The position numbers were made by a program, and so were the translations under genes. From Streptomyces humidus (lineage in GTDB: Bacteria; Actinomycetota; Actinomycetes; Streptomycetales; Streptomycetaceae), in assembly GCF_014649655.1 (NCBI RefSeq), contig NZ_BMTL01000005.1:248001-312000 (forward strand): a stretch of DNA of 64,000 nucleotides, given 5' to 3'. Shown here piece after piece: positions 16,736-26,009 of this stretch (position 1 is the first letter of the stretch; each line of letters starts with the position of its first letter). Below the pieces are notes generated by a model that saw only the letters and a list, made by a program, of their open reading frames with translations, ran no database searches and was not told the DNA's origin.

Positions 16736-17962
16736 ATGCCCACCGCACAGCAGGTCCCCGACATCCTGTCGCCCGAGTTCGCTGCGGATCCCTATCAGGC
16801 CTATCGCGCGATGCGGGAGAGCGCCCCCCTCTTCTGGCACGAAGCCATGCAGAGCTACGTCGTCTCGCGCTACGAGGACGTGGAGCGCGTCTTCAAGGAC
16901 AAGGGCGGCGAGTTCACCACCGACAACTACAGCTGGCAGATCGAGCCTGTGCACGGCAAGACGATCCTCCAGCTCAGCGGGCGCGAGCACGCGGTCCGGC
17001 GGGCCCTCGTCGCCCCCGCCTTCCGCGGCAGCGACCTTCAGGAGAAGTTCCTGCCGGTCATCGAACGCAACTCCCGTGAGCTGATCGATGCCTTCCGGTT
17101 CACCGGCTCCGCGGACCTGGTGACCGACTACGCGACCCGTTTCCCCGTCAATGTGATCGCGGACATGCTGGGCTTGGACAAGTCCGACCACGCCCGGTTC
17201 CATCGTTGGTATACGTCGGTCATCGCTTTCCTGGGCAACCTTTCAGGCGACTCCGAGGTCGCCGCGGCCGGCGAGCGCACCCGGGTGGAGTTCGCGGAGT
17301 ACATGGTCCCGATCATCCGGGAGCGCCGTGACCACCTCGGCGACGACCTGTTGTCGACCCTGTGCGCCGCCGAGGTCGACGGTGTGCGGATGAGCGACGA
17401 GGACATCAAGGCCTTCTGCAGCCTGCTGCTCGCCGCGGGCGGTGAGACGACCGACAAGGCGATCGCCGGTATCTTCGCCAACCTGCTGCGGCACCCGGAG
17501 CAGCTGGCGGCCGTCCGAGAGGACCGCGGTCTCATCGCCCGCGCCTTCGCCGAGACGCTGCGCTTCACGCCCCCGGTGCACATGATCATGCGGCAGTCGG
17601 CCGTCGAGGTCACGCTCAGCACCGGTGTCATACCTGCCGGCGCCACGGTCACGTGCCTGATCGGTGCCGCCAACCGGGACGAGAGCCGCTACCGGGACCC
17701 GGACCGGTTCGACATCTTCCGCGACGACCTGACCACGACCACCGCCTTCTCGGCCGCCGCCGACCACCTCTCCTTCGCGCTCGGCCGGCACTTCTGCGTC
17801 GGTGCTCTCCTCGCCAAGGCCGAGGTCGAGATCGGTGTCGGCCAGCTCCTCGACGCCATGCCGGACCTCCGCCTCGCCGAGGGAGCCGAGCCCGTGGAGC
17901 AGGGCGTCTTCACCCGAGGTCCGCAGTCGCTGCCGGTGCGCTTCACACCCGTCGCCGACTGA
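16736..17962 (+). CDS. Cytochrome P450
   Basis: 408-aa soluble bacterial P450. The I-helix oxygen-activation motif AAGGETTDKA is at about residues 233-242, the K-helix ExxR is ETLR (Glu273, Arg276) and the haem ligand is Cys354 in FALGRHFCVGALLA. All core residues are present, so it should be catalytically competent given a ferredoxin and reductase, neither of which is adjacent. ATG 16736 has GGGAG 6 nt upstream. Substrate is unknown; it stands alone. Confidence 0.9.
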   Translation: MPTAQQVPDILSPEFAADPYQAYRAMRESAPLFWHEAMQSYVVSRYEDVERVFKDKGGEFTTDNYSWQIEPVHGKTILQLSGREHAVRRALVAPAFRGSDLQEKFLPVIERNSRELIDAFRFTGSADLVTDYATRFPVNVIADMLGLDKSDHARFHRWYTSVIAFLGNLSGDSEVAAAGERTRVEFAEYMVPIIRERRDHLGDDLLSTLCAAEVDGVRMSDEDIKAFCSLLLAAGGETTDKAIAGIFANLLRHPEQLAAVREDRGLIARAFAETLRFTPPVHMIMRQSAVEVTLSTGVIPAGATVTCLIGAANRDESRYRDPDRFDIFRDDLTTTTAFSAAADHLSFALGRHFCVGALLAKAEVEIGVGQLLDAMPDLRLAEGAEPVEQGVFTRGPQSLPVRFTPVAD

Positions 17963-18299
17963 TCCCTTCGCATCGCCTGCGCCTCCCGAGCTGTGAGCGC
18001 GTCTCTCCGCCGTGCCGCACCGCATGTGTGGCGAGCAGGACGGGACCCCCGGCGCGGCGGGCGGGCGTGGGACGGCTACGGCGTGGAGACGGCGGGCGAG
18101 GATCCCTGCGACCTGCGACCTGCGACCTGCGACCTGCGACCTGCGACCTGCGACACGGTTCGTGCGAGCACAGTACGGCTCGGACAGGGACGACCCGGCT
18201 GCGGCGGTGCGGTGCGGTGCGGGGGCGGGGCGGGTGCGCGGGTGGTGCGGGTGCGGGGGTGGTGCGGACGAGAGCCGGTCCGGAGCTGACCAGTGGCCC
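17963..18299. other. Intergenic region with a 7 x 7-bp tandem array
   Basis: No gene seen. It contains the CTGCGAC array at 18106-18154 and, after it, a G-rich run of GGTGCGG-like units near 18210-18270. Confidence 0.6.
18106..18154. repeat. CTGCGAC x7 tandem repeat
   Basis: Seven perfect head-to-tail copies of a 7-bp unit in non-coding DNA between two P450 genes. The unit is not a multiple of three, so slippage would not be tolerated in a coding frame. It resembles the arrays at 1554 and 48620 in period but not in sequence. Confidence 0.95.
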
Positions 18300-18690
18300 A
18301 GGGGCATGAGGCATGGGCTGCCCGTCGGGTTCCTGGCCATGCGCGCACGGGCCGAGGGCGACAGCCTTCGCCCGCACCCGCCGCCCCTCCGTCCTGTGTG
18401 CCACCGTCACCGCGCTCTGGCTGTGGACCCGGGGCGCCGCGGCCCGCCCATGGCCGCGGCGCCGCGCCGATGCCACCGAGCCGAGCCGCGAGAAGCAGGT
18501 CACTGCGGTGGAACACCTGGCGGCCAGGGGGCTTGCGCGCACGCGCCTGGCCGAGTCCGCGCACGACACCGGGTGGTCCCGGTTCGCTGCCGATCTCGAA
18601 CACGAGGCAGCCCCGGTGCGGACGCACCTCGCACCTCGTGCGGATCGGATGCCGGCCGGCCACCGGCGCCGACTGCCTGTCTGCTGCCGC
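18300..18690 (+). mobile_element. TnpB/OrfB (IS200/IS605-IS607 type) relic
   Basis: The frame contains EKQVTAVEHLAARGLARTRL followed by AESAHDTGWSRFAADLEHEA. This closely resembles the conserved central part of TnpB proteins (LARTRLAKSVHDAGWS...). The zinc-finger part and most of the catalytic region are gone and there is no start. It is a dead fragment of the Cas12 ancestor family. Confidence 0.55.
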
Positions 18691-18724
18691 CGGCATCAGG
18701 CGCCGGCCCCCTCGCCCCGGTGCT

Positions 18725-19987
18725 CTACTGCATCACCGGAGTGAACTCCACCGGCAGGGCGTGCAGGCCGCGCATCCAGACGGACGGGCGCCAGGAGAGC
18801 TCTTCCGGTTCCACCGCGAGCACCATGTCGGGCAGGCGTTCCAGTAGCGTCTCGACGGCGGTACGGGCGATGACGTCGGCCAGCAGCGGGGCCGGATAGG
18901 GGCACCGGTGCTCCCCGCTGCTGAACGACAGGTGCGCGGAGCTCTCCGCCCCGACGTGCGACTCGGGCCAGATCTGCGGATCGGTGTTGGCCGCGGCCAG
19001 TCCCAGCACCACGCAGTCGCCTGCCCGGATCAGCTGTCCGCCGAGCTGGGTGTCGCGCACGGCCCAGCGGCCGATGAAGTTCTGTGTCGGTGTGTCGAGC
19101 CACAGGACCTCGCTGAGCGCCTCGCCCACACTGAGCCTGCCCCCTGACACGCTCAGGGCGAACCGCTCGTCGGTGAGCAGCAGCCGCAGCGTGTTGCAGA
19201 TCCAGTTGGCGGTCGGCTGCTGGGCTGCGGCGATGATGGTGATCAGGTCCTGCACGATCTCGTCGTCGGTCAAGCCGGCACGGTGCTGCAGCATGCGCGA
19301 CGTGATGTCCGGGCCGTGACGCTGTCGCTTCTCCTTGACCAACTGCTGGATCTGCTCACCCACGCGCATGTACGCGGCCACCGGATCGTCGCCCTCCCCG
19401 GCGTCCAGGGAGATCCGCAAATCTTCCACGAGCTGGTGGGTCGCATCGCCGGCGTGCGGCATCCCGCACATCTGAACCGCCGCGCGCATGGGCAGGGCGT
19501 GCGCGTACATGTTCATCAGCTCGGCCTGGCCGCTGCCGGCGAACGATGCGATGAGCTGGTCGGCGAGCTGCCGGCAGTCGCGTGACAGCTGGAACTGGTC
19601 GACACCCTCCAGGGCTTGGGTGATGACTCCGGCCCGCCGCCGGTGTTCCTCGCCCTCGGTGAACAGCACCGACGGCTGGTAGCCGACGAACGGCATCAGC
19701 GGCCAGTCCTCGGGTATGTTCGCCCACTGGTTCCAGCGCCGTGAGTCGCGGGCGAACAGTTCGTCGTGAGCGGTGACGTAGCTGACCTCGGCGTAGCCGA
19801 GGACCAGCCAGGCGGGGATGTCCCCGTCGAGCAGCACGGGCGCCACCGCGCCGTGCTCCCGGCGCAGTTCCCGGTACAGACGGGCCGGTGTCTGCTGGTA
19901 TTCCAGACCGCCCAGCCTCACAGCCCCCGCGTGGGCGGGACACCCCGCGCCGGGCGTCCGGGAGGTACGGGATCCGGTGTCGGTCAC
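18725..19987 (-). CDS. cvnE: Conservon cytochrome P450, CYP157-like, lacking ExxR
   Basis: 420-aa P450 at the end of the conservon. The haem ligand is Cys362 in FSSGEHRCPYPAP. In the K-helix, where every ordinary P450 has ExxR, it reads EVLW (Glu293 to Trp296). The I-helix has AAAQQPT (Thr259) in place of AGxxT. Loss of the ExxR Arg is the known oddity of the CYP157 family found in Streptomyces conservons, so this is likely a relative. GTG 19987 overlaps the cvnD stop (GTGA), so the two are coupled. It may act as a sensor or effector of the module rather than as a biosynthetic enzyme; that is inference. Confidence 0.88.
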   Translation of the reverse strand: MTDTGSRTSRTPGAGCPAHAGAVRLGGLEYQQTPARLYRELRREHGAVAPVLLDGDIPAWLVLGYAEVSYVTAHDELFARDSRRWNQWANIPEDWPLMPFVGYQPSVLFTEGEEHRRRAGVITQALEGVDQFQLSRDCRQLADQLIASFAGSGQAELMNMYAHALPMRAAVQMCGMPHAGDATHQLVEDLRISLDAGEGDDPVAAYMRVGEQIQQLVKEKRQRHGPDITSRMLQHRAGLTDDEIVQDLITIIAAAQQPTANWICNTLRLLLTDERFALSVSGGRLSVGEALSEVLWLDTPTQNFIGRWAVRDTQLGGQLIRAGDCVVLGLAAANTDPQIWPESHVGAESSAHLSFSSGEHRCPYPAPLLADVIARTAVETLLERLPDMVLAVEPEELSWRPSVWMRGLHALPVEFTPVMQ

Positions 19988-20601
19988 AGTGTCATCTCCT
20001 GGGCCATGGCCATTTCGTAGAGGTGGTCCACGAGGGTGATCAGCACGCCCTTGCCCGAAGACCTGACACGCGCGTCACAGTCCACGAGCGGCACGTGCGC
20101 GGGCAGGCAGAGCGCCTGGCGTATCTCGTCGAGGGAATACCGGTCGGGTTCGTCGTCGAACCGGTTGACGGCCACCACGAACGGGGTCTTGTGGTGTTCA
20201 AGCCGGTCGATCGCGTACCAGGACTCGTCCATCCGACGCGTGTCGACCAGGACGACGGCGCCGAGGGTGCCGGAGAAGAGTCGGTCCCACAGGAACCAGA
20301 ACCGCTCCTGGCCCGGTGCGCCGAACAGGTAGAGCACCAGGCGTTTGTTGAGGCTGATGCGGCCGAAGTCGAAGGCGACCGTCGTGGTGGTTTTCGTGGC
20401 CACCTGCCGTGTCTCGTCGACACCGACCCCCGCCTGTGTCATCAGCTCTTCGGTGTTGAGCGGCCGGATCTCGCTGACCGAGCGCACCAGAGTCGTCTTG
20501 CCGACCCCGAAACCTCCCACGATAACGATCTTCAAGCCCGCTTCGGCGGCGTCGGACAGGGGCGTACGAAGGGACGGCAGGTCAGAGGTTGCGGAGCCCA
20601 T
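19984..20601 (-). CDS. cvnD: Conservon small GTPase
   Basis: 205-aa Ras-like ATP/GTP-binding protein of the MglA/CvnD type. P-loop GGFGVGKTTLVRSV at residues 29 on, a G3-like FGAPGQERFWF, and NRFD in place of NKxD for guanine recognition. The start overlaps the end of cvnC by 20 bp and the end overlaps the P450 start. In studied conservons CvnD associates with the CvnA-C complex at the membrane as the G-protein-like component. Confidence 0.93.
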   Translation of the reverse strand: MGSATSDLPSLRTPLSDAAEAGLKIVIVGGFGVGKTTLVRSVSEIRPLNTEELMTQAGVGVDETRQVATKTTTTVAFDFGRISLNKRLVLYLFGAPGQERFWFLWDRLFSGTLGAVVLVDTRRMDESWYAIDRLEHHKTPFVVAVNRFDDEPDRYSLDEIRQALCLPAHVPLVDCDARVRSSGKGVLITLVDHLYEMAMAQEMTL

Positions 20602-20938
20602 GCAGCACCTCCAGGAGGAGAGCGGAGTCGGGGAGCGCGGCTTGCGGCCGCGGCGGGGGCGGGTGGCGGGCGCTGATGCGGCCCATGGCGAGCAGGTCGC
20701 CCAGGAGGATGCGCATCACCGTGATCGGCAGCTTCATCTCGGCGGCGATCTCGACGAGGGCCGTGGGGTGTCGACACAGATCGAGGATCCGTGCGTGCTC
20801 CGACTGCATCCCCGCGCGGGGTGCGCTCTCGCTGACTATCAAGGTGACCAGGTCGAATGCGTCGTCCGCACGGCTCCGCCCGCCCGTGATCGTGTAGAGC
20901 CGGTCGGGGTCACCGATGTCCACGGGCCGACGCGTCAC
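20582..20938 (-). CDS. cvnC: Conservon DUF742 protein
   Basis: 118-aa winged-helix-like DUF742 protein. It opens RRPVDIGDPDRLYTITGGRS, typical of the family's N-terminus, and continues with a helix-turn-helix-like MKLPITVMRILLGDLLAMG. GTG 20938 overlaps the cvnB stop by 4 bp. It is thought to take part in the membrane-associated conservon complex; its biochemical role is not established. Confidence 0.92.
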   Translation of the reverse strand: MTRRPVDIGDPDRLYTITGGRSRADDAFDLVTLIVSESAPRAGMQSEHARILDLCRHPTALVEIAAEMKLPITVMRILLGDLLAMGRISARHPPPPRPQAALPDSALLLEVLHGLRNL

Positions 20939-21354
20939 GACGGTGCGCTCCCCGGGGTGCCCCCGCGGGGTTCGGCCCGCAGGTGATCACCGATCTGCTC
21001 GACCAGCTCGGTCATCTGGTGGCCCACGACTCCCGGGTCGGCGCTCTCCTCGCACAGGAGTGCCAGATGGGCGCCGTCACCGGCCTGCACGATGAAGAGC
21101 TGGCCTCCGTGGAACTCGGTCATGGAGTGGCGGACTCCACCGCTCCCGTCGCCGAACTCGACGGACGCGCCCTGGGCGAGGGCTTGCATGCCCGAGCAGA
21201 TGGCTGCCAGCTGGTCGGCCTGGTCGAGTTCCAGGTGATCGGTCCAGCACAGCTTCAGGCCGTCCCGGGACAGGACCAGGGCGTGCCGGGCGCCGGGAAC
21301 GCGTTCCAGAAGGCCCTGCAGAAGCCAGGTGAGGCTGTTGTCGGTGGTCTGCAT
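20935..21354 (-). CDS. cvnB: Conservon roadblock/LC7 protein
   Basis: 139-aa roadblock/LC7-fold protein: NSLTWLLQGLLERVPGARH, then ALVLSRDGLKLCWTD and QLFIVQAGDGAHLALL are the conserved strands. Roadblock proteins regulate partner small GTPases, here CvnD. ATG 21354 is used; longer frames upstream lie in the gap after cvnA. 124 bp separate it from cvnA, and an internal promoter there is possible. Confidence 0.93.
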   Translation of the reverse strand: MQTTDNSLTWLLQGLLERVPGARHALVLSRDGLKLCWTDHLELDQADQLAAICSGMQALAQGASVEFGDGSGGVRHSMTEFHGGQLFIVQAGDGAHLALLCEESADPGVVGHQMTELVEQIGDHLRAEPRGGTPGSAPS

Positions 21355-21478
21355 GGTAGGTGGTGGGACGGTAGGGCCTGGGGCCCGGTCACCGGCCCGT
21401 TTCTCCAATCTCACGAGCTGAAGCGGGGAAGAGGACACCACGGTCGCGGCGCCGTGAACGACGAGGGAACGAGGAGAG

Positions 21479-23281
21479 TCACTGAGCGGACGGCGGCTCG
21501 GGCAAGGGGCCGGCACCGGTGCCGGACGGGCCGTCCTCGCCCGTGGAGGTGCGTCCGGCGTGGAAGGCCCCGAAGCGGGAGCCGGCATCGCGTGCGACGT
21601 GGGGGGCCTGCGCGGGCGTGTCGCCGGCCGCGGGGGGTTCGGCCCCCGCTCGGCGGTCCCGGCGATCCTGTTCGGCTTCGGCCATGGTGCGGCCGGGGGC
21701 GCGCACGGGCAGCCCGTTCGGGGTGGCCGCCGCGCGACGGGCGGACGAGCCAGGCGTGAGGGTCTCCCCGGTAGCCGCAGGCGAGCTCGGGGCGAGGGCC
21801 GCAGCCGAGGTCGGTGCCGACGCCGGGGGAGAAAGGGGGGCGTCCCCTCCCTCCGCAGGGGCGGTCTCCGGGAGGGCGGCGCGCGTGGATTCCGCGGCGG
21901 CCACGGCGGGCCGGGCCGATGTCTTCTTCGGCGCGGTGTCGCGACGCTGGGCGAGCAGTTGCCGGGGCAGCAGGACGACGACGCCGGTGCCGCCGCGCGA
22001 CGAGGGCCGGTAGTTGACACTGATGCCGTACTTCGTGGCGAGCCCGCCGACCACTGCGAGGCCGAGGCGTGTGCCCGGCAGCGAGGCGAGGTCCGTCATG
22101 TGCCCGGCCACTGCCTCCTCGGCATGCCGCATCGCCGCATCCGCCATCTTCAGACCGCTGTCCTCGATGGTGACGACGAGCCCGGCACTGTGCTCGTCGA
22201 CATACACATGGACCTCGTCGATGGGCGGGGAGAAGTTGGCCGCGTTGTCCATCAACTCGGCGATCAGGTGCATGACGCCTTCCGCGGCGAATCCGGAGAT
22301 CGCGGCGCTTGTGGAGCAGTGCAGCCTGACCCTCTGGTAGGCGGCGATCCGGCCGGCCGCACCGCGCAGGATGCTCTCCATCACGATCGGCTTGTTCCAT
22401 GCCCGGCTGGACCGGCCGCCCATGAGGAGGGCCAGTCGGTCGGTCAGGAGACCCAGCTGGGAGGTGCTGTGATCGAGTTTCAGCAGGTCGCCGAAGACCT
22501 CCTCGCCGTGTCGCTCCTGCATGTCGCGCAGGTCGGCGAGCATGCTCACGGTCTTTGCCTGAACACGGCTGAGGGCCCTGGCGGAGGCGACCTGCGCCGC
22601 GGCGCCCCGCCGCTCGCTGCGGGCGAGGTCCCGTACGAACACCTCGACAGGGGCCCGCAGCAGGGAGGACGGAGGCCATTCCCACTCGGCCAGCACGGTG
22701 TCGGCCGAGTTGCCCTCTCGCAGCCGCGTGACCATGTCGGGAAGGAGGGCCCGCGTCACCTGCTCCACCTCTTGGTTCACCTGGGCCAGTTCTTCGCGTG
22801 CGCGCCGCAGCTCACTGTCCGATGACGCCGCGTGCTGCACGACCTGCTCCATGGCCGAGCTGAACACCTGGACGATCTCGAGCAGTTGCGTGTCGGTCGG
22901 CAGGTTCACCTGCTCCTGGGCCTCCTTGGCCCCTGCCCCCTTGCGGAGCAGGCTCACGAGAGCGGGGACGGTGACGTTCGCCAGATACGCCGACTCGGCC
23001 GACTGCTGGGCCGACCGAGCGGTGAGCCGGACGACTTCGGCGTCCTTCGAGTCGGCCGACCGGCGGGTCCGCCGGAGCAGCAAGGCGAAGACGAGGACGG
23101 TCACCGCTACGCAGCACCATGCGGCCACGGCCGTGACCATCGTCCAGGTGCGAGCCGCGGCGGGAGCCGTCGCCACCGCCGTGCCCGCGGCCGCGGCACT
23201 CAACAGCAGCCCCGTCACGGCTGGGGAGATGCGGGGGAGTCCTGGTGACCGACGTCGACGGGGCGGTGCAGGCAGAGGCAT
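21479..23281 (-). CDS. cvnA: Conservon histidine-kinase-like membrane sensor
   Basis: 600 aa. Two adjacent membrane helices (about 19-42 and 46-69) with almost no extracellular loop are followed by a helical/coiled linker (100-300). A HATPase domain follows, with N-box ELMDNAANFSPP (341 on), DSGLKM and a G-box TRLGLAVVGGLA (405 on). No phosphoacceptor HisKA motif is evident, as is usual for the nitrate-sensor-like conservon kinases. Residues 445-600 are a Pro/Ala/Ser-rich disordered tail. First gene of cvnA-B-C-D-P450. Confidence 0.92.
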   Translation of the reverse strand: MPLPAPPRRRRSPGLPRISPAVTGLLLSAAAAGTAVATAPAAARTWTMVTAVAAWCCVAVTVLVFALLLRRTRRSADSKDAEVVRLTARSAQQSAESAYLANVTVPALVSLLRKGAGAKEAQEQVNLPTDTQLLEIVQVFSSAMEQVVQHAASSDSELRRAREELAQVNQEVEQVTRALLPDMVTRLREGNSADTVLAEWEWPPSSLLRAPVEVFVRDLARSERRGAAAQVASARALSRVQAKTVSMLADLRDMQERHGEEVFGDLLKLDHSTSQLGLLTDRLALLMGGRSSRAWNKPIVMESILRGAAGRIAAYQRVRLHCSTSAAISGFAAEGVMHLIAELMDNAANFSPPIDEVHVYVDEHSAGLVVTIEDSGLKMADAAMRHAEEAVAGHMTDLASLPGTRLGLAVVGGLATKYGISVNYRPSSRGGTGVVVLLPRQLLAQRRDTAPKKTSARPAVAAAESTRAALPETAPAEGGDAPLSPPASAPTSAAALAPSSPAATGETLTPGSSARRAAATPNGLPVRAPGRTMAEAEQDRRDRRAGAEPPAAGDTPAQAPHVARDAGSRFGAFHAGRTSTGEDGPSGTGAGPLPEPPSAQ

Positions 23282-24574
23282 TCCACGGTTCCTCGGTCCT
23301 CGAGAGCAGGAAGAACGGATCGACCGACACGACGGCCGCAGGCCCGGATACGAGAAAATCGTGATGTCCCGGTCCAGGTGTCAGCACATGCTAGTCATTG
23401 CGTCGGGAGTGGTGATCTGCCTGCTTGCCCAGTTTGCCGAGAGGCGGTTTTCGTCGCAAAGCCACTGATGCAGCCGGGATCCGTGGTAATGACGAGACGG
23501 CCTTTTCGCTGAGCCCCTTTTCCTCGTAACGGGCGATCAGGGCGGAGCATGTCCGGTGACCGTTGCCCGGAGAACGTCGCATGCAAGAGAGGAGGCGTCG
23601 ATTTTCGGTCAACTGTGGAAGTCCTCGCGCGCTCGACGAGTCGCAAACGTGCAGGGCAGTCACAACTTCCCCACGAAATCCGCCACAGGGTCGAAGGCGG
23701 CCGGGGCGGGCCCTGGGGCCGGGGTCCGGCGACCGAGTGAGAGTCCCCCGACGCACGCCTGGGTGCGTTCGACGGCTCGACGGAGCCGCGTCCGGCTGTC
23801 CCGTGACAGCTTCGACGACCATCGCACTCACCTGCTGCCTGTGTAACCGTCCTGGCATGGTAAAGGGAAACTCTTTGCAGTCAGGGACAGGCGTTCCCGC
23901 CGTCGGCCTTCATCACGGGAGGCCCGGATTGATACGGCCTTTGCCGGTGAGGAATTCGGCGTGCGACGCAACGGGGTAGTGACGCCGAACGGCCGGCATG
24001 AATCAAGCGGCTGGTCAGCCCATTCGACTCGTATCCGATCCGGTCCCGCGGTTGATCGGGGCAACAGTTCGGGGGGAAAGGAGAATTCCCGAGTGTCGGT
24101 GTGGTCGAGCCCCGGCAGCTCGAAGGCGACGCCGCCCGAAAGGCGGACCGCTGCGGGTTGCTCACGCCCCGCGGGCTTCGCTGTCCCGCCCCACGGGCGA
24201 GGACGACGGCACCGGTCAGGCGTCCGAGTGGATCCACTGCCGCGTGTCGAACCCTGACCTTCCGCCGATCCACCGGGTCATGAACTCGCCCCGGCCGCTG
24301 CGCCGGTCCCGCGACCGGCTCTCGCGGCTTGCCGACCCCTTGTCGTCGGGGTGCGGTCATTCCAGTGTGAGTGAATATCTGTCCTTCAGCGAACTCCATT
24401 TTCCCGCATGTAGGGAGTCATGATGGCGAAACGCGGGGCAGCCTGCGAGTGGCAGCGGGACGCGACATGTGTCGCAGGGCCGCAGCGCCCAAGGGGCTCG
24501 TGCTGCCGTGCCTGGCCCCTGACATCGAGGCGCACATGAAGCACGTGCGTGTCATTGCATTCGTGATGACTTCC
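23282..24574. other. 1.3-kb region without a supportable gene
   Basis: The stretch before cvnA contains A/T-richer patches (23400-23530 and 23840-24110) suited to promoters. Open frames on both strands read as random Arg/Pro/Gly/Ser-rich sequence. A GTG at about 24093 behind AAAGGAG could start a 54-codon ORF, but its composition is not protein-like. Long upstream regulation of cvnA or decayed DNA are both possible. Confidence 0.4.
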
Positions 24575-25462
24575 TCAAGCGCTCCCTGCGCTCAGCCGGC
24601 CGACTGCCCATGGCAGGAGTTCCTTGGCCACCGCAAGGCTGAACGGCCTGACCAGCGAGCACAGTTCGGCGCAGGCCTCAGGGCCGAGCGTGAGGTAGGG
24701 GAGAGCGGCCAGCCTGTCGGTGGTGTGCTCGATCTCCGCCCTGCGCCGCGCACCGTCCTCGGACAGCGTCAGGTGCGGCCCGTCGGCGAGCCAGCCACGC
24801 TCACGCAGGTTCTGCACGGCCTCGTCCCACTGCTGCGGCGTCCATGCCCGTGAGTCGCGCAGCACCCCCGCGTCGACGTCGCCTGCGGCGCCATGCGTGA
24901 CGAGGGCTTCGATCCCGCTCAGTCCGGCGGTCAGCAGTGCTCCCACGTGGCCGTCGCCACGGAACTCCCTCAGCAGAGTCTGCGCGTGCCAGAGCACGAG
25001 GTGGGGCGGGCTCGGCCACGGCAGTGCGGCGTGCGCGGCGAACAGAGGGCGGCCCTGCGGGTGCCCCACGGTTGCTTCAGCCGCGGTACGGGCGAGTTCT
25101 GCCGCGCGGGCCATCTCCGGTGAGGAGACCTCCGCGCCGAGGATGCGACGGAGCGTGGCATCGATCCCTGTGAGCCGGGCGGCAGCGAACTGCTGCGGCG
25201 TGGCGGCCTCCCATGCCGCGGGTATGGCCCGGCGCACCAGTTCCGGATTGAAGTTGTAGAACGTGGCGATCACCAGGTCCGCCGAAGCGGCGCCGAGCGC
25301 GGCCGAGCGGGAAGCGAAGTATCCCGTCCTCGCATCCACCCCCAACTCGTCGTACAGGGCGGCGGCTTCGGGCGAGAAGTAGACGGCCCCGTGGTAGGGC
25401 TCGAGAGCTCTCCAGGTCTCGCGCGCAAGGGCCGGACTGTCGCGGTCCGTGTCATGCGTCAT
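24575..25462 (-). CDS. SalK/SCO6745-family protein
   Basis: 295-aa soluble protein. It opens WRALEPYHGAVYFSPEAAALY and continues with GVDARTGYFASRSAALGAASADLVIATFYNFNP split over two helices. The C-terminal half holds a winged-helix-like WDEAVQNLRERGWLADG. This pattern is that of the Streptomyces SCO6745/SalK-like family, often annotated helix-turn-helix and of unknown function. ATG 25462 has GGAGAG 7 nt upstream. Transcribed away from the DUF4291 gene. Confidence 0.75.
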   Translation of the reverse strand: MTHDTDRDSPALARETWRALEPYHGAVYFSPEAAALYDELGVDARTGYFASRSAALGAASADLVIATFYNFNPELVRRAIPAAWEAATPQQFAAARLTGIDATLRRILGAEVSSPEMARAAELARTAAEATVGHPQGRPLFAAHAALPWPSPPHLVLWHAQTLLREFRGDGHVGALLTAGLSGIEALVTHGAAGDVDAGVLRDSRAWTPQQWDEAVQNLRERGWLADGPHLTLSEDGARRRAEIEHTTDRLAALPYLTLGPEACAELCSLVRPFSLAVAKELLPWAVGRLSAGSA

Positions 25463-26009
25463 CAGGGGCTCTCCGTTTTGTGGCGAATGAAACGACGGTG
25501 TCCAGCGAGCACATGACGGTGCATCGGGCGTCAACTGTACCGTCCGGTCGGTACGCTACCGGAGAGCGGCTCGGGCGACTACTGTCCTGCTGCCGGCTCT
25601 CCGCGCTCTCCCCGGAGACGGCCAGGGCAGTGGTCCACCGCACGGTCGATGCGAGCGTCATCCGCAAGGCCTTCACGGGCCGCGGAGCACGCGGGCGGGC
25701 TCGTCACGAAGGCGCCGGAGATCCCCTGCGAGCCGCCGATCGACCGGACGTCACCCGGCCAGTGCTGCATCAGGCTATCGACCTGGACGGCACGAGCCGC
25801 CCCGAGCCTCGCACGACAAGACCCCGACGCGCGGTGATCCGCGTCCTGGTCCAGGAGGTGCCACTCACCGTCGCCGCCCAGGCCCTGGGCTACGCACCCG
25901 GGTGCGCCCGAAGACCACGCCGTCCAGGGCGGCGTCCCCTGGGCCACCTGCCTCAACCGGCCCGGTAATTCGATGGCGCACAGCCAACCGAACGTCGACT
26001 CTGGTCACC
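25463..26009. other. Intergenic region with a possible recombinase/integrase scrap
   Basis: Around 25830-25965 the plus strand reads VIRVLVQEVPLTVAAQALGY, then in another frame HAVQGGVPWATCLNRPGN. This is reminiscent of the end of site-specific recombinase-like proteins that have ALGYS followed by a His-containing helix. Too short to be sure. The rest shows nothing. Confidence 0.3.

Noticed and set aside
18106..18154. CRISPR-like array
   Set aside because: Units are 7 bp with no spacers, so it is a simple tandem repeat.
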